DNA from: Bacillota bacterium
Lineage (GTDB): Bacteria > Bacillota > UBA4882 > JAAYXC01
Reading direction: 5' to 3'
Assembly (NCBI GenBank): GCA_012516115.1
Contig: JAAYXC010000387.1
Coordinates: 1 to 14,957 of the forward strand
DNA length: 14,957 nt
Shown here: piece by piece, positions 6,802 to 12,682 of the stretch
Layout of the letters: each line of letters starts with the position of its first letter
Numbering within the stretch: the stretch's first letter is position 1
The notes under the pieces: generated by a model
Database searches by the model: none
What the model was told of the DNA's origin: nothing
What the model saw: the letters and a program-made list of their open reading frames with translations, nothing else
Position numbers and translations under genes: made by a program

Positions 6802-7071
6802 TTAGATGCGGATGGCAGGTCCGGCTCCTGCTCCTACCGCGCCGGCCACACTCTGGACGTCTTGGGGGCTGGCTTGGGCGGCCGGCTTATACCATCCCCG
6901 TGCTATGGCCAGCTGGGCCAGGCGCTCCTGCGTCTGTTCGCACTGGTTGCGGATCTGAAGGAAGGCCTGCCTGAGGTTCCCGCTGGCCTCCAGCGCCGCC
7001 CGGGTGAAGTCCTCCACCTGGTGTTTGGTCATCTCCAGGCTGAGATTGGCATAATCCTTATCGTTGATCAC
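6802..7071 (-). CDS. Spore coat protein, CotF family
   Basis: An 89-residue protein of the CotF-like coat family, which has a ferritin-like helical fold and is found on or in the coat of endospores. Visible family features are DYANLSLEMTKHQVEDFTRAALEASGNLRQAFLQIRNQCEQTQ, the LEM-x-KHQ-x2-D segment and the following helix, then RGWYKPAAQA, typical of the region after the second helix. The tail is Ala/Gly-rich. The start is GTG 7071 (reading leftward), with GGAAGGG seven bases upstream. It lies 18 bases after its upstream partner and forms a two-gene minus-strand operon. Its presence implies an organism that sporulates or descends from one. The family call is firm; the exact coat layer and role are unknown. 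Confidence 0.88.
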   Translation of the reverse strand: MINDKDYANLSLEMTKHQVEDFTRAALEASGNLRQAFLQIRNQCEQTQERLAQLAIARGWYKPAAQASPQDVQSVAGAVGAGAGPAIRI

Positions 7072-7089
7072 CGTTATCCCTTCCTTTCT

Positions 7090-7275
7090 TCAGGTTTGCA
7101 GGAACCCCATCAACATCCGGCCGTTCTGAGCCGCCCTGTTCGCCGCTTCTTCGAGGAGCGATTTGAGCTGGGGATCTTGGCACTGTTGGGCAAAGACCCC
7201 GAGCTGCCTCCCGGCCGTCTCTTCTATCCCGATGAGTTGCCGGAGCGACTGAAGCTCCATCTGGTTGAGGTTCAA
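7090..7275 (-). CDS. Small spore coat-associated protein (CotF-like partner)
   Basis: A 61-residue, mostly helical protein: MELQSLRQLIGIEETAGRQLGVFAQQCQDPQLKSLLEE is followed by an Ala-rich helix ending in GRMLMGFLQT. Short proteins of this type are encoded directly upstream of CotF genes in Clostridia and are usually annotated as coat proteins, so the call rests on both sequence and context. The start is uncertain. TTG at 7275 has GAGAGGGGG about 9 bases upstream and is preferred; GTG at 7284 would add three residues but sits directly on the ribosome site. On the minus strand CATAATA (7314 to 7308) lies about 33 bases upstream of the TTG and resembles the -10 of late sporulation promoters, but a matching -35 is poor. 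Confidence 0.75.
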   Translation of the reverse strand: MNLNQMELQSLRQLIGIEETAGRQLGVFAQQCQDPQLKSLLEEAANRAAQNGRMLMGFLQT

Positions 7276-7493
7276 TAAGCACACCCCCTCTCCCGTGCAC
7301 TACTCGTTATTATGGGCGGAAATCTCGGGAAAAAACCCTCCATCCTCATGGCGGACGGCCGTTTCTGCCTGTCCAAAATCCACCCGCGGTGGGGCCCGGG
7401 TCTATCCGGGCACCAATGGACGGGGCCGACGTTCATAAAAAATGGGTATTTTTCCGCCCGGACGGCATCCTTTCCGCGGGAGGTCTCGTTTTC

Positions 7494-8969
7494 ATGCGCT
7501 TTCCCCGCCTCACCGCCGCCGGATGGCGGCCTTCTTTCCGTCGGCTCCGGTGGCGGCTCACGGTAAGTTATACCCTTTTTACCGTAGCGGCCATCCTGTT
7601 GCTTGAGGCGCTAAGCTTGCTGGTGCTCCATACTTTCCTGCCCCATGCGGCGGGTGGAGCGACCAAAGGTCTAATACTCGAGATGCGCCGTGCGGCGGCG
7701 GAGATCGCCCCCCTTTTACAACGGGATCCCCCGGACCAAAGCTCCCTTCTTGCCCGCTTGGGCGAGAGGCGTCGCCAGAAACGGATGTCCTTCTCCAATC
7801 CAACCCGTGGCCCGGGGAAAAAACCCTCCGATGAAGTAAGGCCCATCTGGGCGGTCTTCGATGCCAAGGGGAGGCTTGTGGCGCTGGAACCCCTTTCGCT
7901 CTCCGCCGGCAACGGCGCGGTGTCTATCGAAGAGGCCGTCGCGGCCGCGTTGGGTCGCCGGGCCGTCTCTTCTCCCCGGACCGGCCGTACCCGGGACGGT
8001 CGGTTTGTGGTGGCCGTACCGGTTCTCGGGGCAGAAGAGGAACCCCTCGGGGCCCTGGTGGCCCTCTTCCCCCGACCGCGGGGCCCGGGTTCCTTCCTCC
8101 TTCCCCTCTTGCACCCGCGAAACACGGTGCTGATCCTTTTCGTAGCCGGTCTGGTCGGCGCGGCTTTCGGTTTTTTCACCGGTGGGTGGCTCACGCGGCG
8201 GCTTAGCACCATCGCCGCGGCCACGGAGGCATGGGGCCGGGGCGATTTCTCGGTCGTGGCCCGGGACGAAGCCGAGGATGAGATCGGGGCACTGGCCCGC
8301 CGGCTAAACAAGATGGCCGGGAAGATTCAGGAACTCCTCCAGGACCGGGCCAGGCTCGCGGTGATGGAGGAAAGGAACCGCCTGGCGCGGGATCTCCATG
8401 ACTCCTTGACCCAGGCCATCTACAGCCTCAACCTCTACGGCGAGGCGGCCGGACGTCTTCTCGCCGCCGGTGAAGTCCAGACCGCCGCCGCGCATCTGGC
8501 GGAGATACGGGCGGCCGCCCGCCAGGCTTTGCGGGAGATGCGTCTCCTCGTCTTCGCTCTGCGCCCCCCGGCCCTTGAACAGGAAGGTCTGGTGGTCGCC
8601 CTGGGGGCCCGTCTCGAGGCGGTAGAAGCACGGGCCGGTATCCGGGCCGAGCTCAAAGCGGAGGGGATCGACCGTCTGGCCCCGGCAGTGGAAGAAGGAC
8701 TTTACCGGATCGCTCAAGAAGCCTTAAACAACATCCTTAAACACGCGCAGGCTACGCAAGTCACCGTCCGTCTTGTTCGGCAAGGAGGGGCGGTGATCAT
8801 GGAGATCGCCGACGATGGGGTGGGTTTTGACCCGTTGAAAGGAGAAGGTCAGGGAGGGCTGGGGCTTTCCGGGATGGCCGAGAGGGCTGCGGCCCTCGGC
8901 GGGCGTCTTAGCATCGAGAGTGCCCCCGGTGGGGGGACCGTGGTCCGGGTGGAGGTCAAAGATGGTTGA
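7494..8969 (+). CDS. NarL/DegS-type sensor histidine kinase
   Basis: Membrane-bound two-component sensor of 491 residues. A first membrane helix (about 23-45) and a second (about 208-232) flank a sensor domain of about 160 residues with no recognised fold. A HAMP linker follows (about 233-285, with DEIGALARRLNKM). The HisKA_3 dimerisation helix carries the phospho-acceptor H302 in ERNRLARDLHDSLTQ. The ATPase domain has the N-box EALNNILKHA (N412), G1 DDGVGFDP and GGLGLSGMAERAAALGG. The start ATG 7494 follows GGGAGGT by 10 bases; the frame extends upstream to 7389 without a ribosome site or conserved sequence. It overlaps the response regulator start by 8 bases (8962-8969), indicating translational coupling. 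By position, the downstream exporter is its probable target. All key catalytic motifs are present. Confidence 0.94.
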   Translation: MRFPRLTAAGWRPSFRRLRWRLTVSYTLFTVAAILLLEALSLLVLHTFLPHAAGGATKGLILEMRRAAAEIAPLLQRDPPDQSSLLARLGERRRQKRMSFSNPTRGPGKKPSDEVRPIWAVFDAKGRLVALEPLSLSAGNGAVSIEEAVAAALGRRAVSSPRTGRTRDGRFVVAVPVLGAEEEPLGALVALFPRPRGPGSFLLPLLHPRNTVLILFVAGLVGAAFGFFTGGWLTRRLSTIAAATEAWGRGDFSVVARDEAEDEIGALARRLNKMAGKIQELLQDRARLAVMEERNRLARDLHDSLTQAIYSLNLYGEAAGRLLAAGEVQTAAAHLAEIRAAARQALREMRLLVFALRPPALEQEGLVVALGARLEAVEARAGIRAELKAEGIDRLAPAVEEGLYRIAQEALNNILKHAQATQVTVRLVRQGGAVIMEIADDGVGFDPLKGEGQGGLGLSGMAERAAALGGRLSIESAPGGGTVVRVEVKDG

Positions 8970-9276
8970 CGAGGTACGGGTCTTAATCGTCGACGACCAT
9001 GCCATCGTGCGCAAAGGGCTACGGGCTCTGCTCGAGACCGAACCGGGGATCGCAGTGGCCGGGGAAGCCGGCGACGGAAAAGAGGCCGTGGAAATGGCTG
9101 CGCGACTCAAGCCGGATGTGATCCTCATGGATCTGGTCATGCCCGGCATGGACGGCCTGGTGGCCCTCCGTCGTCTGGCGGGCGCGGGCTTTAAGATCCT
9201 CGTCTTAACGAGTTTTGCCACCGACGATAAGGTCTTTCCGGCCCTGGCCGCCGGCGCCCAGGGTTACCTCCTCTAG
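8962..9276 (+). CDS. Response regulator, receiver part, ending at an amber codon at K105
   Basis: NarL/FixJ-type receiver domain, the partner of the overlapping kinase; GGAGGT lies 5 bases before ATG 8962. The acidic pocket D11-D12, the phosphorylation site D57 (DVILMDLVMPG) and T83 (LVLTSFATDD) are intact. The frame then reaches GYLL followed by TAG (9274-9276), precisely where family members carry the invariant lysine of GYLLK. Past the stop the same frame continues as NSTPEELLTAI and a full LuxR-type helix-turn-helix to TAG at 9613-9615, which would make a normal 217-residue regulator. As written, the product is a 104-residue receiver lacking its conserved lysine and DNA-binding domain. 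Possible readings are a recent nonsense mutation, a base error (AAG to TAG), stop suppression, or a split regulator. TAG ends three other genes in this window, so it is normally read as stop. Confidence 0.88.
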   Translation: MVDEVRVLIVDDHAIVRKGLRALLETEPGIAVAGEAGDGKEAVEMAARLKPDVILMDLVMPGMDGLVALRRLAGAGFKILVLTSFATDDKVFPALAAGAQGYLL

Positions 9277-9297
9277 AACTCCACGCCGGAGGAACTC

Positions 9298-9615
9298 TTG
9301 ACGGCCATCAAGCGGGTGGCCGGGGGTGAGGCCTGGCTCGACCCGACCATTGCCCGCCGGGTCTTGGAGGAGTTTACTCGATCCGGCGGCCAGGAACCTT
9401 CCGAACCATTGACCGAACGGGAGAGGGAAGTATTGGGTCTTCTGGCCCGGGGGCTCAGTAATCGGGAGATCGCGGCCCGGCTCTTCATCAGCGAGGCCAC
9501 GGTCCGCACCCATGTGAGCAGCATCCTGGGAAAATTGCATATCGCCAGCCGTACCCAGGCGGCCCTTTACGCTTTACGACACGGTCTCATCGGGCCGGGT
9601 GAGGAGGAAAGATAG
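9298..9615 (+). CDS. LuxR/NarL-type DNA-binding half of the interrupted response regulator
   Basis: In frame with the receiver at 8962-9276 and the natural second half of that regulator. It contains the linker (EELLTAIKRVAGGEAWLDPTIARR if read through) and a complete LuxR-type helix-turn-helix: LTEREREVLGLLARGLSNREIAARLF, then the recognition helix SEATVRTHVSSILGKL. A start is possible at TTG 9298, preceded by GGAGGA (9288-9293) with 4 bases between and 21 bases after the amber codon. Reinitiation could therefore yield a free 105-residue DNA-binding protein. Detached output domains of this family can be constitutively active, because the receiver normally masks them. Whether it is made separately is inference. 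A 7-2-7 inverted repeat lies directly after its stop. Confidence 0.75.
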   Translation: MTAIKRVAGGEAWLDPTIARRVLEEFTRSGGQEPSEPLTEREREVLGLLARGLSNREIAARLFISEATVRTHVSSILGKLHIASRTQAALYALRHGLIGPGEEER

Positions 9616-9623
9616 GGTGAATT

Positions 9624-9639
9624 TACAACATTTGTTGTA
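9624..9639. promoter_or_regulatory. Perfect 7-2-7 inverted repeat, candidate NarL-family operator
   Basis: TACAACA (9624-9630), spacer TT, and TGTTGTA (9633-9639) form a perfect inverted repeat. NarL-type regulators bind inverted heptamers with a 2-base gap, each starting with TAC (consensus TACYYMT); the geometry and the TAC/GTA ends match here, the inner bases only partly. It starts 9 bases after the response regulator stop and 182 bases before the adaptor gene. Confidence 0.55.
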
Positions 9640-9719
9640 GGCATGATGGCAAAGCCAGAAACGATAAGGGTTATGAGGTTTCCACCTTTCGCGGTAAAAA
9701 TCGGCCTTCTGGATGGCAA

Positions 9720-9745
9720 CGGGATCGAACCGGGATCGTTATATT
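9720..9745 (+). promoter_or_regulatory. Direct repeat with one-turn spacing beside a -10-like TATATT
   Basis: CGGGATCG occurs at 9720-9727 and 9731-9738, 11 bases apart, followed at once by TATATT (9740-9745). No good -35 lies 17 bases upstream (the repeat occupies that place), a pattern seen at activator-dependent promoters. A start near 9752 would give a leader of about 70 bases for the exporter genes. This is a motif-based proposal. Confidence 0.35.
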
Positions 9746-9820
9746 TGGTGAAAACGGATGATTCCCCGCTTGAGGGAAAAGCCGGAACCGGAACGTCGAG
9801 GATGACGGGGGTGCAGGAGG

Positions 9821-11311
9821 TTGGTTAAAAGATACTGGTGGCTTTCGATCGTTTTAGTCGTGGTCGTCGTCGGGTCGGTTCTGTTACCGCGTTTATGGGG
9901 GCGGGAGACGGACCGGGCGGCCACGCCCACCTATATACCCGTTCAGGCCACGCGCGGCCCTTTGGCCATCGAGGTGGCAGCTTCGGGTAAAGTGGTCCCG
10001 GCCGAGACGGTCTCCCTGGTGCCTGCGGCCGCCGGGAGGGTCACGGAGGTCCTGGTCAAAAAGGGCGATTTCGTCCATGCCGGTCAGATCCTGGTAATGC
10101 TTGACGCGGTCGACGCCACCACCAGGCTCCGGCAGGCGGAAGAAGCCTATGCCGTGGCCCAGGCCAAACTGCGGAAGGTCAAAGAGACTGCGGCCCTCTC
10201 GCCGAACCAAGCCAGGATGGAAGTGGAGCGGGCCCGGGCGGCCTATGCTTCGGCCCAGGCTAAACTCGATGCCTTACGGACCGGCCCCACGGAGGAAGAG
10301 ATCGCCCAGGCCAAGGCGGCGGTGAACCAGGCCGAGTTGGCCCTGAGCAAGGCCAGGCAGGAGTACGAACGGATGCAGCGACTCTATGCCCAGCAGGCGG
10401 TGACCAAACAGCAACTGGAGACGGCGGAGAACAGCTACCTGACGGCCCAGGAGAACCTGGTGGCGGCGGAGGCGAAGTTAAAGCAGTTGGAGACCCCGGC
10501 CAAGCCGGAGGAGATCGCCGCGGCCGAGGCCACCCTGGCCCAGGCCAAGGTAGATCTGGAGATCGCCCAGGAGAATTACCGGACGGCCGGCGATGATTAC
10601 GAGGTGGCCGCGGCCGAAGCCGAGGCAAAAAAAGCCTACGACGAATTAGTGGCGGCCCGCCGTGACGCGGCCGGGATGGTCCTGAGGGCCTCCTTCCCCG
10701 GTATCGTGGTGGAAGTCGCGGCCCAGGTGGGGGCTTACGTAGGGACCCAGACGAGCCTGGTGACCCTGGCCAAAGGGACGGACTTCGTGGTCGAGGTGGA
10801 GGTGGACGAGAACGACATCACCCAGGTCCGGGTGGGGCAGTCCGCCCGGATCGCCGTGACGGCCCTTCCCGACAAGGAATTCAGCGGGAAGGTCGTGGCG
10901 GTGGGGCGTTACGGCGAAGAAGTTGATGGCGTCGTTTCCTTCCCCGTGCGGGTGGCGCTTTTCGATCCGGGGGAGGAAGTCAAGGCGGGGATGAGCGCCG
11001 ATGTAAGCATCATCGTGGCGGAAAGCCCCGACGCCGTTCGGGTCCCCAACGGGGCTTTGGAGACGCGGATGGGCTTTACCACGGTCCGCCTTTACCAGGC
11101 TGAGGGCAAGGTCGCCTATCGCCGGGTGAAGACCGGCTTGCGCACGGAGACCATGACCGAGATCGTGGAAGGCCTGCACGAAGGCGAGACGGTGGCCGTA
11201 CCAGCAGCCTCCGCGGCCTCTTCAGGTACGAATACCGGTGAGACAAGGACCACGGAAAGGAGGGCGACGCCCATGATGTTCTTTGGAGGAGGGGCGCCGC
11301 CGAGGAGGTAA
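9821..11311 (+). CDS. HlyD/MacA-family periplasmic adaptor (membrane fusion protein)
   Basis: Adaptor subunit of a tripartite efflux pump, linking the inner-membrane ABC transporter with the outer-membrane channel. It has 496 residues: a short cytoplasmic start, one membrane helix (about 8-23), then the first half of the lipoyl-like domain (VAASGKVVPAETVSLVPAAAGRVTEVLVKKGD, about 52-84). A very long Ala/Glu/Gln-rich coiled-coil hairpin (about 97-285) contains two similar segments beginning LRTGPTEEEIAQAK and LETPAKPEEIAAAE. The second lipoyl half (VLRASFPGIVVEVAAQVG) and beta-barrel domains follow (VDENDITQVRVGQSARI, PDKEFSGKVVAVG). The C-terminus is Gly/Pro-rich. The start is awkward: TTG 9821 is the first in-frame start after a stop at 9803, yet GGAGG abuts it directly. 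Two bases separate its stop from the ATPase start. The substrate is unknown; MacA-like pumps move macrolides, peptides or lipids. Confidence 0.9.
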   Translation: MVKRYWWLSIVLVVVVVGSVLLPRLWGRETDRAATPTYIPVQATRGPLAIEVAASGKVVPAETVSLVPAAAGRVTEVLVKKGDFVHAGQILVMLDAVDATTRLRQAEEAYAVAQAKLRKVKETAALSPNQARMEVERARAAYASAQAKLDALRTGPTEEEIAQAKAAVNQAELALSKARQEYERMQRLYAQQAVTKQQLETAENSYLTAQENLVAAEAKLKQLETPAKPEEIAAAEATLAQAKVDLEIAQENYRTAGDDYEVAAAEAEAKKAYDELVAARRDAAGMVLRASFPGIVVEVAAQVGAYVGTQTSLVTLAKGTDFVVEVEVDENDITQVRVGQSARIAVTALPDKEFSGKVVAVGRYGEEVDGVVSFPVRVALFDPGEEVKAGMSADVSIIVAESPDAVRVPNGALETRMGFTTVRLYQAEGKVAYRRVKTGLRTETMTEIVEGLHEGETVAVPAASAASSGTNTGETRTTERRATPMMFFGGGAPPRR

Positions 11312-11313
11312 CC

Positions 11314-12009
11314 ATGGCCATGGATCTTCTGATCGACGTTCAACAGTTGGAGAAGATCTATGATACAGGCAAAGTCCAGGTCCCGGCGTTGCGCGGGGTG
11401 AGCTTCAGCGTGGAACGGGGAGAGTTCGTCGCCATCATGGGCGCTTCCGGTTCCGGAAAATCGACGCTCCTCAATATCCTCGGATGCCTGGATCGGCCCA
11501 CCCGGGGGGAGTATCTCCTCGACGGGAAACCGGTGGCCGGACTCTCCTCGGTCGAGCTCGCCCGGATCCGCAACCAGGAGATCGGCTTCGTCTTCCAGTC
11601 GTTCAACCTCCTCCACCGGCTCGATGCCGTGCGCAACGTGGAACTCCCTTTGATCTACGCCGGGGTGGAGACCAGGGAGCGGCGGCGCCGGGCCGAGGAG
11701 GCCTTGGCCCAGTTTGGCCTGGCCGAGAGAAAGCATCACCGCCCTTACGAATTATCCGGTGGGCAGCAACAAAGGGTGGCCATCGCGCGGGCCCTGGTCA
11801 ACAGGCCTAAACTCATCCTGGCCGATGAGCCCACGGGCAACCTGGATACGGTCTCCAGCGAAGAGATCATGCGCATCTTTCGGCGGCTTAACGAAGAAGC
11901 GGGGATCACCATCGTCCTGGTGACCCACGAGCCGAACATCGCCGCATACGCCCACCGGATCTTGCGTTTCCGTGATGGTCTCCTCATCGAGGATGTACGG
12001 GTGGCCTGA
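11314..12009 (+). CDS. ABC transporter ATP-binding protein, MacB/LolD type
   Basis: Cytoplasmic ATPase that powers the exporter; 231 residues, the typical length for this class. Walker A is GASGSGKST (43-51), followed by the Q-loop segment IGFVFQSFNLLHRLDA. The ABC signature is LSGGQQQR (147-154), Walker B LILADEP (167-173, with E172 catalytic), the D-loop GNLD, and the H-loop histidine is H205 in VTHEP. ATG 11314 follows GAGGAGG by 5 bases; a second ATG lies two codons on. It is two bases downstream of the adaptor gene, so the two are surely co-transcribed. In E. coli MacB the ATPase and permease are fused; here they are separate proteins, as in many Firmicutes, and unusually a third gene stands between them. 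Confidence 0.96.
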   Translation: MAMDLLIDVQQLEKIYDTGKVQVPALRGVSFSVERGEFVAIMGASGSGKSTLLNILGCLDRPTRGEYLLDGKPVAGLSSVELARIRNQEIGFVFQSFNLLHRLDAVRNVELPLIYAGVETRERRRRAEEALAQFGLAERKHHRPYELSGGQQQRVAIARALVNRPKLILADEPTGNLDTVSSEEIMRIFRRLNEEAGITIVLVTHEPNIAAYAHRILRFRDGLLIEDVRVA

Positions 12010-12068
12010 AACTTGGTGGCGGGTTCCGCGGCTATACCCACGGGATTGGAGAAACGAGATTTCGTATT

Positions 12069-12082
12069 TTCGCCCGGGCGAA
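12069..12082. promoter_or_regulatory. Perfect 14-bp palindrome TTCGCCCGGGCGAA
   Basis: TTCGCCC (12069-12075) and GGGCGAA (12076-12082) form a gapless dyad in the 100-base gap before the Spy-like gene. With no loop it suits a DNA operator better than an RNA hairpin. Weak promoter-like elements flank it (TTTCGT 12060-12065 and a TTATCC 17 bases later), so a separately controlled promoter for the Spy-like gene is possible but poorly supported. Confidence 0.35.
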
Positions 12083-12109
12083 TTATCCCTGGTAAAGGAG
12101 GTGAAAAAG

Positions 12110-12577
12110 ATGCGAAAAAAGATCGTCTTCCTCCTCGCCTTGGCGTTGGTTTTAGCCCTCGGTATGGTCCTTTTCGTCTCGGCAGGTGGACGGCGATGGG
12201 GCCGGCCGGCCCGGCCCTGGGCCATGATGGATGGCGGGAAAGGTCTGATCGAAACCCTGGGCCTTACCGATGAGCAATTGACAAAACTGAAAGAGATCGA
12301 AAAGGCCACCTACGAAAAGATCAAGGGCTTGAGGAACGAGCTCCAAGATCTCCTCTTTGCGATCAGGCAGCTTAAGTTGACCAAGAACCCGGATGAAGCG
12401 GCCATCGAGGAGAAGATGGAGCAGGCGAAGAAGCTACAGGAACAGATCCGTACCATCCAGGAAGATCGCTGGGAGAAGATAAAGTCTCTTCTTACCAAAG
12501 AACAACTAGAGAAGTTGGCCACTCCCCGGTGGGGTCGAAGAGGTGGAAGGATGGGACCGGAACCATGGTGGTTTTAG
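12110..12577 (+). CDS. Secreted Spy/CpxP-like (LTxxQ motif) periplasmic protein
   Basis: A 155-residue exported helical protein. An N-terminal signal sequence (MRKKIVFLLALALVLALGMVLFVSAGG) is followed by a Trp/Arg/Gly/Pro-rich stretch, then a long helical core. The family LTxxQ motif occurs as LTDEQ at the start of the core (LGLTDEQLTKLKEIEKATYEKI) and again as LTKEQ near the end (SLLTKEQLEKL). The tail is Gly/Arg/Trp-rich (WGRRGGRMGPEPWWF). Spy, CpxP and ZraP are envelope-stress chaperones or metal-binding sensors outside the cytoplasmic membrane; the role here is inferred from family and neighbours. ATG 12110 has a perfect AAGGAGGT seven bases upstream. The gene lies between the ATPase and permease of the exporter, all on one strand, so it probably serves the same stress response. 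Identification at family level is good, but low-complexity helices limit certainty. Confidence 0.78.
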   Translation: MRKKIVFLLALALVLALGMVLFVSAGGRRWGRPARPWAMMDGGKGLIETLGLTDEQLTKLKEIEKATYEKIKGLRNELQDLLFAIRQLKLTKNPDEAAIEEKMEQAKKLQEQIRTIQEDRWEKIKSLLTKEQLEKLATPRWGRRGGRMGPEPWWF

Positions 12578-12624
12578 GTCATCCTTACCGCCGGGGGAAC
12601 GAGGTTTTTCGCTCTGAGGGGTCT

Positions 12625-12651
12625 GGGCGGGGCAGGGTTCCTGCCCCGCCC
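12625..12651 (+). terminator. Very stable intra-operon hairpin
   Basis: GGGCGGGGCAGG (12625-12636) pairs perfectly with CCTGCCCCGCCC (12640-12651) around loop GTT. It is followed by GAGAAATCGATTTT rather than a clean T-run, so it is a weak terminator or attenuator, or an mRNA-stabilising stem, between the Spy-like gene and the permease. It could lower expression of the permease and downstream genes relative to upstream ones. Confidence 0.5.
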
Positions 12652-12682
12652 GAGAAATCGATTTTCCATGCAGGTGATAGAG

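Noticed and set aside
6364..7278. 304-codon plus-strand open frame
   Set aside because: Its first part is one frame of the broken paaK and the rest is antisense to the two coat genes. It is not a gene.
7568..8311. 247-codon minus-strand open frame inside the histidine kinase gene
   Set aside because: Low-complexity Arg/Ser/Pro-rich translation opposite a conserved kinase; a codon-bias artefact.
9274..9276. Pyrrolysine as the established meaning of this TAG
   Set aside because: Kept only as a possibility in the finding. TAG ends three other genes here, no downstream pyrrolysine-specific structure is evident, and a single AAG-to-TAG change is simpler.
9643..9828. 61-codon open frame between the regulator and the adaptor
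   Set aside because: No ribosome binding site at ATG 9643 or 9646, no family resemblance, and it overlaps the adaptor start; the region is better read as control DNA.
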